A DNA stretch of 64,000 bases, taken from assembly GCA_021464415.1 (NCBI GenBank), contig CM038466.1, positions 48,173,356 to 48,237,355 of the forward strand, in the 5' to 3' direction. Positions 37,560-49,071 of the stretch are shown in pieces (the stretch's first letter is position 1; every line of letters starts with the position of its first letter). The notes under the pieces were generated by a model, which saw only the letters and a program-made list of their open reading frames with translations, did not search any database and was not told the origin of the DNA. Source of the DNA: Lonicera japonica. Taxonomy: Eukaryota > Streptophyta > Magnoliopsida > Dipsacales > Caprifoliaceae. The translations under genes were made by a program, and so were the position numbers.

Positions 37560-38945
37560 GTAACATCTCAACCAATCGCTAATTCGATTAATTTTGAACC
37601 TGTTGAATCAATTTTTACTCTTAATTTTGTTGTTTATCGTTTTGATTCGATCTGTGTTGTTATTGTTGATGATATAGATCTTTGTTTTGTTCTACGAGCT
37701 CGGAATAATTTTGCAACTGTTGAATCAATTTCTAATCTTATTTTGTTGTTCTTAATGAATATTAAATTTTCGTTTGGAATCGATCTGTGTTTGTTGATGT
37801 TATCGATCTTATTTTGTTCTTCGAGCTCAGATGGATATGTTATCAATCCTTTAATTCGAATATTTGCCCCTGTTGAATCGTTTTTTTAATTATAATTTGA
37901 TTTTTGAACGATCTGTATTGTTCTTGTTGATGTTATCGATCTTATTTTGTTCTACGAGCTCAGATGTATATGATATGTTCCAAATCCTGTGATTAATCTG
38001 TCAATCCTTAAGAAACCCTAATTCTTCTTCCTTTATTTTGAATATTTGCCCCTTGTTGAATCTATGTTGTTGTTGTTATTGATGTTATCGAGTCAGATGT
38101 AGATGTTGTGTTCCAAACTCTGTGATTAATCTATCAATGCTTGCCCTAATTCTTTTTCGTTTAATTCGAATACTTGCCCCTTTTTAAATCAGTTTTTAAT
38201 TATAATTTGATGTTTTGAATGATCTGTATTGTTATTATTGATGTTGTTGATCTTATTTTGTTCTACGAGCTCAGATGTATATGTTGAGTTCCAAATTTTG
38301 TGATTAATCTTGTCAATCCTTAATAGATCTGTTGATTGTTTTCTATTCTTATTTGTTTTACTGTTTTGGTGCTTTAATTTGCGAAGTTTACTTTATCCTT
38401 AATAGATCTGTTGATTGTTTTCTATTCTTATTTGTTTTACTGTTTTGGTGCTTTAATTTGCGAAGTTTACTTTATTTTTATCTAGACGCTATTTAGAATA
38501 TGAAGGATCTCGATAATTTACAAATGTCAAATGTTTCAGCTAGTTTCTTTTGTTGTTGATCAATCATATTATCTTTCATGATTAGATCCACGGATTTGAA
38601 TTAGATGCAAAAACAATTTTGATGATTAGATCTATGGATTTGAATTAGATGTGAAAGCAATTATGTGATTGAAAGTAACGGTTTTCATAACAGCTGTTGA
38701 CAGATATATGTATTTTTGTTTTGTTTTACAAAGATTCGTTCTTTTAGAAAAATAACTTGACATGAAAAAATCATTGTGAGATATTGTGTGCTGCTTTAAT
38801 TGCTTTTTGTTGGATTGTTTGCCCCTACTACTTAAGTTTTTATGTTAAAGTTGAATGACTTGTGTAATTTTCTAAGCAGAATGTCGGACATAAAATTATT
38901 TTTGATTATGAGGTATTGATCAGTTCTTTGTTTGTCTGATTTCAG
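37560..38945 (+). other. eIF5 leader intron
   Basis: Inferred from a GT donor after ATCGAAG (37560) and an AG acceptor in TCTGATTTCAG (38945); a later acceptor, CTCTTCTAG at 39237, is also possible. The intron is T-rich and internally repetitive. A diverged unit containing GATCTGTRTTG, GATGTTATCGATCTTATTTTG and TACGAGCTCAGATG recurs about five times at 37640-38300. An exact 79-bp tandem duplication is at 38317-38475. TTCGATCTG at 37646-37654 matches the published TTNGATYTG intron-enhancement motif. Five further GATCTG occur at 37782, 37910, 38221, 38326 and 38405. Confidence 0.65.
38317..38475 (+). repeat. 79-bp tandem duplication in the leader intron
   Basis: Two adjacent copies (38317-38395, 38396-38474), apparently identical, starting TCCTTAATAGATCTG. 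Identity implies a recent duplication. Confidence 0.9.
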
Positions 38946-39016
38946 GATTTGGGCAGTTTAATCTGCAGTGCTTGCAGTTTGCCAAAGTGGAGTGTGTTAA
39001 GTTAGAAGCATCTTTT

Positions 39017-39238
39017 ATGTCTGAACGGGCCACTCTCTTTTTGTCATTATTTGGTTTGCTTGGAGAGTATTGTCCTACTTCTAGAAAAAAGGAAAGACAG
39101 TTATTATCCGATAAAGTTGGCTGTATGCATCTTGAGCCACATCTGGTTCACAACGCACACTACCAGGGTTGCCGGTTCATGCGGCCTTTTCAATCTTCAA
39201 AAAAGTTCATTAAAAGGGACACCTCATTCCTCTTCTAG
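39017..39238 (+). other. Candidate upstream ORF of eIF5
   Basis: A 73-codon frame starting at the ATG in TTTTATGTCTG (T at -3 and T at +4, a weak context) and ending 39 bases before the eIF5 ATG. All ATGs noticed between the proposed acceptor and the main start fall in this frame. It is only present in mRNA if splicing uses the acceptor at 38945 and not the one at 39237. The predicted peptide has no known domain. Confidence 0.35.
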
Positions 39239-39277
39239 TACAGTTGCTTCTTTTGTACCCACCTTGTTGAGAATAAG

Positions 39278-40633
39278 ATGGCTTTGCAAAACATTGGTGC
39301 TGGAAACAAGGATGATGCCTTTTATCGATACAAAATGCCACGAATGATAACGAAAATCGAGGGTCGAGGAAATGGCATCAAAACCAATGTGGTCAACATG
39401 GTTGATATTGCAAAGGCCTTGAGCAGACCGGCTTCTTATACCACAAAGTATTTTGGTTGTGAGCTCGGGGCCCAATCCAAATTCGATGAGAAGACTGGAA
39501 CGTCACACGTGAATGGGGCACACGATACTGCTAAACTCGCTGGGCTTCTCGAGAACTTCATCAAAAAATACGTGCAGTGCTATGGATGTGGTAACCCCGA
39601 GACAGAGATAGTGATCACAAAAACACAGATGGTTACATTGAAATGTGCTGCATGTGGGTTTGTTTCTGACGTTGATATGAGGGATAAATTAACTACATTT
39701 ATCATCAAGAACCCACCCGAGAAGAAGGGTGGAAAGGACAAGAAGGCAATGAGGAGGGCTGAGAAAGAGAGGCTCAAGCAAGGAGAAGCCATGGACGAGG
39801 AACAGAAGAAACTCAAGAAAGAGTCCGTGAAGAAGAAAAGTACCACTTCCAAAGCATCGACTAAGAAGAAAGCAAATGTGTCTGATGAGGACCACTCGCC
39901 AGCTGGCAGCCAGGCGGATGACAACGAAGAAGCGGGCGGTGATGAGGACGATGGCATCCAATGGCAGACCGACACCTCAGCGGAGGCGGCCCGGCAAAGG
40001 ATCGAAGAACAGCTGAGTGCTGTTACAGCAGGCATGGTTATGCTCTCTGCCAACGAGGAGAAGCCAAATTCAGGCAAAAACTCACCCGTGCGCGAGGAGA
40101 AGCCCAAGACCAACGGGCATTCAAACGGGGTTAATAATAAACCTAGTGACAGTAATCCCCATGAGGAGCTTGTTTCTGAGATTAAGGAGTATCTAAAAAA
40201 GGGTTTGTCCCCGATCCAGCTCAAGTCCTTTATGGGCTCCCTATCAGGCACTCCACAAGATGCGATGAATGCTCTTTTCGAAGCTATGTTTGATGGAATC
40301 GGAAAAGGATTCTCTAAGGAGGCTATGAAGAAGAAGAACTATTTGGTGGCGGCGGCGGCAGCAGCAGCAACAGCAGCACAGGAAGAGGAATCGCAGCTTG
40401 TTTTGCTTGGTGCTCTCGAGGGGTTTTGTGGGAAGGCGAGCCCTGATGCAGTTAAGGAGGTGGCATTAGTGCTTAAAGGGCTTTATGATGATGATGTGCT
40501 TGAAGAGGAGTATGTTGTTGAGTGGTACGAGAAGGGCTCAAGCGGCAGCAATAAAGGGTCTATGATGTGGAAGTATGTTAAGCCGTTTGTGGAGTGGCTC
40601 CAGAATGCCGAGTCAGAAACTGAAGACGAGTGA
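39278..40633 (+). CDS. eIF5: Translation initiation factor eIF5
   Basis: Complete 451-residue, intron-free CDS. eIF5 is the cytosolic GTPase-activating protein for eIF2 in the 43S/48S pre-initiation complex and a bridge between eIF2, eIF3 and eIF1. The N-terminal domain (about 1-145) has FYRYKMP, in which Arg17 corresponds to the catalytic Arg15 of yeast. It also has EGRGNGIKTNVVNM and a zinc ribbon with Cys101, Cys104, Cys123 and Cys126. A Lys/Glu-rich linker follows (about 145-285). The C-terminal W2/HEAT domain (about 290-451) ends with the aromatic-acidic box KPFVEWLQNAESETEDE. Length fits plant eIF5. The start ATG has A at -3 and G at +4. An alanine run (about 365-376) is encoded by GCG/GCA repeats. 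Its composition is clearly richer in GC than the flanking DNA. No frameshift is seen. Confidence 0.97.
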   Translation: MALQNIGAGNKDDAFYRYKMPRMITKIEGRGNGIKTNVVNMVDIAKALSRPASYTTKYFGCELGAQSKFDEKTGTSHVNGAHDTAKLAGLLENFIKKYVQCYGCGNPETEIVITKTQMVTLKCAACGFVSDVDMRDKLTTFIIKNPPEKKGGKDKKAMRRAEKERLKQGEAMDEEQKKLKKESVKKKSTTSKASTKKKANVSDEDHSPAGSQADDNEEAGGDEDDGIQWQTDTSAEAARQRIEEQLSAVTAGMVMLSANEEKPNSGKNSPVREEKPKTNGHSNGVNNKPSDSNPHEELVSEIKEYLKKGLSPIQLKSFMGSLSGTPQDAMNALFEAMFDGIGKGFSKEAMKKKNYLVAAAAAAATAAQEEESQLVLLGALEGFCGKASPDAVKEVALVLKGLYDDDVLEEEYVVEWYEKGSSGSNKGSMMWKYVKPFVEWLQNAESETEDE

Positions 40634-40835
40634 GCTGCTTTTTCTCTCTATTATGTTTGTTTGGTGCAATTGGTAAGTTTTTAAGTACTTTTTTTTTTCT
40701 GGCTTTCTTTGGTGCTTTTTGTGTGCCCCTGTTGTGGTGAGGAATAAGGATTGCTTGCTGGTATGGGTCTTTTTAGGGTTTGTTATTATTAATATTATGT
40801 ACTACTGAGTGTGTGAAGAAACTTATTATGCTAGT
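40634..40835 (+). other. Probable eIF5 3' UTR
   Basis: T-rich sequence after the TGA. GAGGAATAAGG and TATTATTAATATTATG are loose poly(A)-signal candidates. The exact end is not fixed. Confidence 0.4.
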
Positions 40836-43606
40836 GTGGTTTGCTCATGTTAAAGAATATTTTATCTACGCCCTTATCCACCTTCTTTCTTAAAAAAATA
40901 ATGATGTTTAAAGGTTCTTGGGTACACTCCATCTGTCGTTCATGTTTGACCTTCATTTTCAAAGAATGCACTAATTTCATTGCAATTAATGGTTTAGAAC
41001 AATGCTTAATTTTTGTTGTGAGTTTAGTTACGCTGATTAAGTCTTGAAAAAGGAAAAGGCGGTGGACTATTAGTTTTGGGTCATAATGAATATTGAACTC
41101 TTAATCGGAAAAGATGGGAGTGTTTTCGGTTGCAAATTGCGTGCTAAGAAGAAAAGGAAACAAGAGAAAGAAGGTTAATTTCATTACAAATGTACTGAAA
41201 GAGTGAGTAAATTAAGACAATAAACTGCGAACACAAATGTAGAAAGAATGGATTGTCCATCTTGTTTGTGTGCAATATCATTTTATCTGAGTTCATTGCC
41301 TTTCCTTTTAATGGGCAGATGAGCTCGTTTTTAAGTCAAATAACTTAAAAACGATCTAACACGATTTGGTATAAGAATGCGTCATACAAAATCGTTAACA
41401 ATATGCTGGGTGGATAAAAAGAAATTATACAGTGTGAATAAATATATATATAATTGCAAATGTAGATGAGGTAGATGAGGTTGTACGAGGGGCGGCAACT
41501 TTAAAAACGAAGTGAAAATACATCATGAAACAAAATGAAATTGGTTCGAAATAACACTTGAATTCCTATTTATTGTCTAGAAATTTTGGCACGATGTTGT
41601 GTCTTGTTCGTGTATAAATTGTGGAACGAAATTGACTCAAAATTAGAATTATGCCGTGTGCGCTGATCATGTTAAAAAAATGAGAGAGAGAATCTTCATT
41701 TTTACTCATGTTAAGACATGTTTATTGGGATGAAAAAATTGTAATTGTGTATGTCAAGTCATGTCGTGTTTGTGTTAGCTAAAAATAACATGAGTTTGTA
41801 TCATGTCATATTTGTGTTAGCTAAAATAACATGAGTTTGTATCATATCTTGTTTGTGTTTTCGTTTTTCTAGTTGTGTCGGACAAAAAACACAACTTATA
41901 AAAACAAATTACCACCTCTAAAATGTACTTCAAAGTCTCAAAATCTTTTTAGAATTACCCATACGAAGTATTTAGTTTTTTATTTTTGCTCCTGCCAAAT
42001 CTTTAAATAGTGAAATAGTTTTATTCTTTGATACATTGATCATAATAATAAAAGAATGGTAAATTTACATAGAAAGTTTGAATTGAAGTTGCCCACCCCG
42101 CTCCCGATTGAAAAGAGCGTGCGGCACTTCAGAGTGACATTCACACTTTGATTTGCAACTTATTTTGAAATTTGCCCCACTTAATATTATGCCTGAGCAT
42201 AGTATTATACTATTATTATATAGGGTTATGCTATATGTTTTTTATTGGATAACAGAAAAATACTATATATGCTTTTAGAATTGTCCTTAAAAATAGATTA
42301 TTGTGAACTCCATTTCATCCGCACCTTAACGGACCTCTACGATCCAATTTTTGTTTCAAAAAAATTTTAAAAAAATTTAGGAAGCAATTTATTAACTTTT
42401 CCTTTAAAGGATGTGGTCTTTGTCGGTCTCATTGGTACTGTATTTGTCTCTAACAAGAACTTAAATATATAAAGTATCTGTGATTTCTTAGTCACAAGTA
42501 CGACATATGTGATCGAGAACTGGTCATAAATACAATAACTAATTACTTAGAGTTACCAAAAATTTGAGATTGCATCTTTTGAAAAAATGTTGGTAGGGCA
42601 TGCATTCTAAAAATGTTCAAAAACAAGGACGGATTGTAATTTTTTCACACCGTTAAAACGCTTTATTGCAAATTCTAATTTTCGTTTGTAACAAAATTGA
42701 GCAACTGTTACACGTACACAATTGCTTTCATGCTCCTAATAAAACAAATAATTACAAAACAACCCATCTATTTATTGACCATGTCGGGGCTACAATCAAT
42801 TTATTGTAATTCTCAATTTCGATCATCACATTCTTCCATTCAGTTCATCTAATAATTAAAATTCATTAATGAACGAGTGATCAAACACTCGGAATATTAA
42901 TGATTAAAAGTTAAAATTCAAAAATATATAGGATGAAGCACATATTTTCACAAATTTCGCGACTTCTTAAAGTTAAATCACCCTTAGGTATACTAATTTT
43001 ATGGGATATCTCATGTTTAAACTCCACATTTTAAGGATATTTTAAGTTTGCACCCCCATATCATCTTCCTTTTACTTTACATCCCCACTGTAACTCTTTC
43101 TTTCTTTCTTCCTTCTTTTTTTTTTTTTTGTTAGCTTCAGTTAAGTAAAAAATGAATTGACAATTCTGCCATTCTCATCATCTCCTTCTCCTATTTATTT
43201 TATTTTTTTTGAGTACTTTTATACTAGAGCAGGTTTCGAACTCAAAACTTCTCATTAGTCGAAAGTGAATTCTGACTATCAAACTATTCCTAATAGTTAT
43301 CTCCTTCTCCTAGTTGATATAAACCTAATATGTTGTTTAGTAATACACCTCGAGAAACTTATACATAAATAGATATAGAGTTAAACGATTAAATTCCACA
43401 CCCTCAAATTCCCTCACTGCCCACGCCACTTAAAATTACACCATTATCTCCATAAAAAAATTATTGAGTTAATCTCCATAAAATTTTATCTCCACTAATT
43501 TACCCATTGAGCCATTATATAGTACAACATATATGATTTTTATTTTTTTTATTCATTATAATACTGTCATGGTTACTTAACTTCTTTGAAATCGGTCTTA
43601 AACTAA
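40836..43606. other. Intergenic stretch
   Basis: No gene supported. At about 41760-41855 a 40-odd-bp unit (GTGTTAGCTAAAAATAACATG, then AGTTTGTATCAT) is repeated in tandem. On the minus strand at about 43225-43310 there is a SINE-like head (A box-like TAGTTTGATAGTCAG, B box-like GAGTTCGAAACCTGC). Confidence 0.5.
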
Positions 43607-43928
43607 GGCCTCGTTTGGTTCACGGATTTTGGTACTCGGGAAAGGAAAGTCGTTCCTTTCCTTTGTTTGATAAGCACAAATTCCGGAAACACTTTCTCAA
43701 GAGAGGGAAAAATAGGGGGTAAAACCATTCCTCTCAAAATACATGGGATTAATTTTCCCATGTGATTTTCAAGCATTTATTGCATAAATTTTATACAATA
43801 ATACCCTTACCTAAATACTTTCCATGGTTTACCAAACACAAGAAAGGAAATTTGACAGAAAATTTACTTTCCCACCTCCATGGGAAAGATAAAGGAATTG
43901 ATTTCCTTTTCGTGAACCAAACGAGGCC
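43607..43928. mobile_element. Tourist-like MITE family A, copy 3
   Basis: 322 bp; ends GGCCTCGTTTGGTTCACG and CGTGAACCAAACGAGGCC are perfectly inverted; TAA duplicated at 43604-43606 and 43929-43931. The best preserved of the three copies. Confidence 0.92.
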
Positions 43929-44216
43929 TAAGAGTTTCACATTCTTGAATCCCTCAAATTAAGACTTCAAATCCTTTGCGACATAGTTAATGTGCCACAT
44001 CTCTCCATGTAAGTAAGTTGTATTTTTTTCACTACTGATTAACTTGAAATTATGTGTTTTTTATAAATCGCAAAGTTAAAAAATAAAATATCCATTAAAT
44101 TTCAGTATACAATTTTTCGTCAAAGAAACACATTTATAATTTGTTAATTCAAAATAAATAAATTTAACTATAAATTAAATAATTTATGCAATGAAACAGG
44201 TAATGATAAATTTTAT

Positions 44217-45262
44217 GACTTATCATAATGAAAATGGTCAATCACATTTAAGAGGAAAACCCAAGTTGAGTGAGACAATATGAGTAATGAGTATGACCCA
44301 TTTTCAAATGCTTCACTTTAGGGAGAAAGAGAGAAACACGAAAGGAAAATAGAGTTAAAGGAGATGGGACATGATTTCTTTTTTCATAGTGACCGGTGAG
44401 GAAAAGATTTACTTGTACAAGGGTAGAATTGTCAATTTTATTTTTATTTGTTAATACAAAACGATAATTTTACGACACATTTTTTTTTTATATAATACAA
44501 CTCTTTTATTTACACAAATATGGAAATACTAAATCCACAACCATCACAAAGGGTAGACCAACAGGATTGGATGACAATCACATTTACGTAGGTTGGACTC
44601 AAGATCTTTTTATTATGAGGACAAAGAGGATGCCAATGAGTTACAAGGTTATTAACAATCTGCCAAATTCACAACCATCACAGTGAACCAATGGAATTCG
44701 ACAACTACATCTATGTAGATCACTTAAGCTCTTTTTATTATGAGGGTAGAAAAGATGCCATATGTGGCAATTTTATTTTTATTTGGCAAAAGTTAACAAA
44801 ATAAATTAACGGCGGGGTGTTGTTAGCATATATATACATAATAAAATTATAAAGAGTGATTCCTATTTTATGACTTAATTCATAATGAAAACGGTCAATT
44901 ACATTTAAGAGGAAACCCAAGTTGAGTGAGACAATATGAGTAATGAGTATGACCCATTTTCAAATGCTTCACTTTTGGGAGAAAGAGAGAAACACGAAAG
45001 GAAAATAGAGTTAAAGGAGATGGGACATGATTTCTTTTTTCATAGTGACCGGTGAGGAAAAGATTTACTTATACAAGGGTAGAATTGTCAATTTTATTTT
45101 TATTTATTAATACAAAGCGAGGAATTTACATCACATTTTTTTTCCACATAATACAACTCTTTTATTTACACAAGATGGATATACTAAATCCACAATCATA
45201 TACCACAAAGGGTGGCCCAAGAGTATTGGACAACCACATCTATATAGGTTGAATTCAAGATC
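44217..45262 (+). repeat. Direct duplication of a ~380-bp non-coding segment
   Basis: 44217-44570 and 44872-45215 share long runs (ACCCAAGTTGAGTGAGACAA, GAGTAATGAGTATGACCC, GAGATGGGACATGATTTC, CATAGTGACCGGTGAGG), offset about 655 bases. The segment between holds a third partial copy of the tail (ACAACCATCACA, TCTTTTTATTATGAGG). No coding capacity is seen. Confidence 0.8.
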
Positions 45263-45320
45263 TCTTTCTCATGAGAATAGAGCGGATGTCGTGTAATAAT
45301 TTTACATAATAAAATTATAA

Positions 45321-45628
45321 AGAGGCATTCCCATTTATAGGGATAAATGAATCATTTTATTTTTTTATAAAATTTTGTCGGAATGGTCTCTATAATGAGT
45401 AGATCATCTTTACCAAATTTCATACAAAAATAAAGCTTAAAAGTATGTGAGATGATTATCAAGAATTTCAATGCCAAAAATGCAAATATATATCAATATT
45501 TCAAAGCTTAGAATTTTTTTTATAAAATTTGGTAGAGGTGATCAACTCACTATATAAATCATTTATACAAATTTTTTTAAAAAAATAAAAGAATCATCTA
45601 TTTACCAATCCAAATGGGAATCCTTTCT
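45321..45628. repeat. MITE family D, copy 4
   Basis: Carries ATTCCCATTTATAGGGATAA on the left and the inverted TTTACCAATCCAAATGGGAA on the right. Internal GGTCTCTATAATGAGTAGATC and ATTTCAATGCCAAAAATGC match copy 1. No TA microsatellite adjoins this copy. Confidence 0.6.
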
Positions 45629-45677
45629 CTTTTGTTAAAGTGATGTAATATCTCTTTATAGCATATCTTTATATGTA

Positions 45678-45680
<3 letters not shown>

Positions 45681-45731
<51 letters not shown>
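45681..45731 (+). repeat. (CT)n microsatellite
   Basis: About 25 uninterrupted CT units. Confidence 0.97.
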
Positions 45732-45736
<5 letters not shown>

Positions 45737-45916
45737 CTAGCATGTTATCATAGGGATAAAATCCTCTTGCAACCTCGCATCACCGGGCCGCCATCGAAGG
45801 TTCTCCTCTCGCTGCCTCGCCTAACGGTCGTTAATAGCTCAACCTCTCATTATCTCATCATATCTTCTTGCTCTACTACTGCGCCAATCAACCATCTACA
45901 CGACTCATCATCCTTA

Positions 45917-46296
45917 GACCCTCTCCGACGCACATGTTAATAAGGCATATTTGGCATTTTTGTGGGCACACTCGGCTGGGTAAATGTTATTATTGTAGTG
46001 TAAAATAGTAGTGAAATGGTAAAGTTACCATACGCTTAGCATATCTTTCCCACGACATTCATTTAATCTTATTGTCTCCCATAACATTCATTCAGAATGT
46101 CGTATGGCTTGCTTTGAATGTCGTGGCTAATTTCAATTTCGCGGGGATGGTGATAATGTGGAACGTGCGACATTCAGTGTGTCGTGCGGTGGTGATGTGG
46201 CCTAATTATATTCTACGCGTTGCAGCTCAATCTCAAATGTATATGGTATTATGCCATATTTACACTACAATAATACCAAGTAGATTGGAGATGGCC
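45917..46296. mobile_element. Tourist-like MITE I
   Basis: 380 bp with ends GACCCTCTCCGAC and GATTGGAGATGGCC (imperfect TIR), TTA at 45914-45916 and 46297-46299. Further inside is an inverted pair TTATTATTGTAGTGTAAA / TTTACACTACAATAATA. The middle repeats GAATGTCG/CGACATTC several times (46057-46180). Confidence 0.65.
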
Positions 46297-46805
46297 TTAG
46301 AAACAAATTTGTTGCAGCAAACCTCGTTGTCATACAAGGTTCTTTTTGTATTAAAACTAGCCACAATGATAGGTTTGCAATGAATTAAATAGGGAGAATA
46401 AAGGGACATCAAACATAAATACCATAAAAAATGTTATACGTGCTATATTTAAACGATATAAATTGTTATGAGAGAAAAGAACTCTCACTATTGAGAGAGA
46501 AATCAAAATATGAAAAACGGTACATTTCGAAGAAAAATTGAGGTCAAAGACTCAAAGGCCTCCACTTCTTCATAAAACAGAGAATGTAAAATCTCATGTT
46601 AGAATCTTTATTGGTTTGCAAAACATCATTGAACTCAAAAATTGACAAAGTTTTTCTTATTTATTTATTTATTATTGAAAGCTTGCTTTCTATCACTCCT
46701 AAAAATATGATCATCACATGTAATAAAGAAAAGAAAACCCCAATAAGTTGAAATGAAAAATAATTTAACTTTTATACACTACAAGCAGGGAAAATCAAAC
46801 TGTAA
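46297..46805. other. Intergenic stretch, nothing recognised
   Basis: AT-rich, with no coding signal or clear repeat. Confidence 0.5.
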
Positions 46806-47302
46806 GAGCATCTTCAATAGTAATGTATATTTAAGTTTTGTGTAAAATATAAAAAAATTGTAAATTTTTTGGGTTTCAACGGTCTTTCAAATTTAGCTTT
46901 CATGTAAAATAAATGTATAAAATACACCTCAAGTTTATACTGCCACATCAGCTTTTTCTTTCCTCAATTATTTTATAAAACTTTAAAATATAATAGCTTT
47001 TAATAGAAATCATATATTTTAATAAAAATTATATATCTAAAATCTACTCATCAAAACCAACAAATCAAGATTCATTATTATTATAATATTATGTATACCA
47101 AAATTCAAGAAAAAATAATTAAAAATTGCATAAAATGATATCTAATATGGAGAATCATCTTATTGGTTCATTCAAAATTTACAAAAAAGTTTAAAAATGT
47201 ACTATTGGAGCATATTTTTTTTACATTTCAAGTTTTGTGTAAAACTGTCTTAATAAATAAAATTTACATAAAAAAAAAATTACACAACGATCGGAGATGT
47301 TC
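46806..47302. mobile_element. Tourist-like MITE H
   Basis: 497 bp with ends GAGCATCTTCAATAG and CGATCGGAGATGTTC, flanked by TAA (46803-46805, 47303-47305). An inner inverted pair around AAGTTTTGTGTAAAA is also seen. The GAGCATCTYCAA start is common in plant MITEs. Confidence 0.7.
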
Positions 47303-47742
47303 TAACTTCTGGTTTATACATTTATACATATCTAAAACATAACTGCAATTCTTCATTAAGATATGTTATCATGACTTTCTCTTAAATTTATTGAAATATA
47401 TATATATATATATATATATAATTATACAAGAGATGATATGACGATTGGATGAGGGAAATGCTCACTAAGATGCTCTTTATTTCACCCAAAATATCTTCTC
47501 TTCCTTCTCATAGGACCAAGGGATTCCATGCTATGTGCATGTTTGGCTCCTTCCTAACAGTCTGATCGATGCTAGTCCACACCTCCTTTGTGATTTGGCT
47601 AATTAACTTAATTATGGGAGAGTTAGTCAAAACATTCTTGCTATGTCATAAATCTAGTTAATTTAAAAAATATATAATTTTATAGGAAATGTTGTTAAAA
47701 TTTCATAAAATCGAACAAAGAAACTTGTTATGCCAATTAAGG
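47303..47742. other. Intergenic stretch with (TA)n
   Basis: (TA)n at about 47396-47420; nothing else recognised. Confidence 0.5.
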
Positions 47743-48470
47743 GTGGGATTCGGTCTGTTTAGTTTGGTAATTGCCCTATACATAACCAAAATCATGATGT
47801 CTGGATTTTCAGTATTTAGTATTTTTGGTTTTTCAAAACATGAAACCAAAACCATAATATTTGGTTTGTTTCATTATCTTTATTTTATATATTATTTGGT
47901 ATATTTTCGGCATTTACCCATTTCAGTTTTCTGTATATAGTTAATTTTATTTTTACCATGTTTTTTCTCAAGGAATACGATTATATTAATCAACACCTTC
48001 ACATATGGATTATGATGACATTACTAACTTGAAGGGTCAAACTACATAAAACCTTGAACTAATGAGATATAAATTTAAGAATTAGGGTATAAATATATTA
48101 AACATCGTATAATATCTTACATACATTATTAAATACATTTATATATGTTCTAACATTTTATGAAAACTTTAAAATTATACACATAATAATATAATAAAGC
48201 CAAAGATATTCTTTGATATAATAAATACATTGTAATAAAATATATAGTTATTTTAATATAGTTAAATCTATAATTTATCCTTATTTTTGGTATTTCAGTT
48301 TTTACAACAATAAAATCAAAACCAACTCAAAGAAAGTTGGGATTTTTGGTTTATGTATTTCCGATTTTTGGTATTTAAATATTTGAAACCAAACCCAATT
48401 TTTTCCGATCAATTTTAGTTGATTTTGTTTTTTACCATACCAATTTACATTCCTAGTGCCCATGGTAATT
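47743..48470. repeat. Diverged family F-like repeat, copy 4
   Basis: Starts AAGGGTGGGATTCGGTCTG and is rich in TTTTTGGTATTTCAG/CAAAACC motifs with partly inverted halves. It is weaker than copies 1-3, so family membership is tentative. Confidence 0.4.
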
Positions 48471-48498
48471 TGTAAGAAGTTATTCATTTACAAAAAGG

Positions 48499-49071
48499 GT
48501 GTGTTTGTTGCACGGGATTAGAATTATAATTTGATTAATTAAGCTTATTCGGTGTTTGTTGTCGAAAATGATAAGATAAATAAATCATATTATGTGTTTG
48601 GCGCAAGGGTGGATAGGATATTTTAATCCTATCCCGCGTTTGGTACAAAACGGGACTAGATTGCACTCATGATTAATTATCATTTTATCCCTTTAAAATC
48701 GCATAAATATATACCACACCTATATGTGGTATTATTTTATCCCATGGTTGTCAAATAACAAAAGTAATATAAAAATTAATTTTTAATTAATTAATTTTAT
48801 TTATTTTGATCTTTTTCTTTACGCCCTTTAGATGATCAAATTTATTAATGAAAATTTTCAACCACCCAAAATCACAATAATTCAACTAATAAAATTCATT
48901 TATCGTATAATGTGATATTTTTATTTTATTAAATGAAGGTATTTATAAGAAATTTTAATTTTAGAAAAAAAATGTGCCATTAGAATTTGAAACTGCACTT
49001 AATGCCTAGTTCATAAATATTGTATGTAATATACAACTTTTCTCCCACAATAGTTTTTTATGAATCTTATT
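48499..49071. repeat. Possible MITE interrupted by the retroelement array
   Basis: Begins GGGTGTGTTTGTTGCACGG, a typical MITE end, but no matching inverted end is found before the LTR at 49072. The other end may lie beyond the array, outside the window. Confidence 0.3.

Noticed and set aside
39580..40251. Long minus-strand reading frame (223 codons) inside eIF5
   Set aside because: Antisense shadow of the eIF5 CDS; low-complexity Ser/Leu/Phe and no domain.
45681..45731. (CT)n run as a possible GAGA-type promoter element
   Set aside because: No downstream gene is visible, so a simple microsatellite is the better reading.
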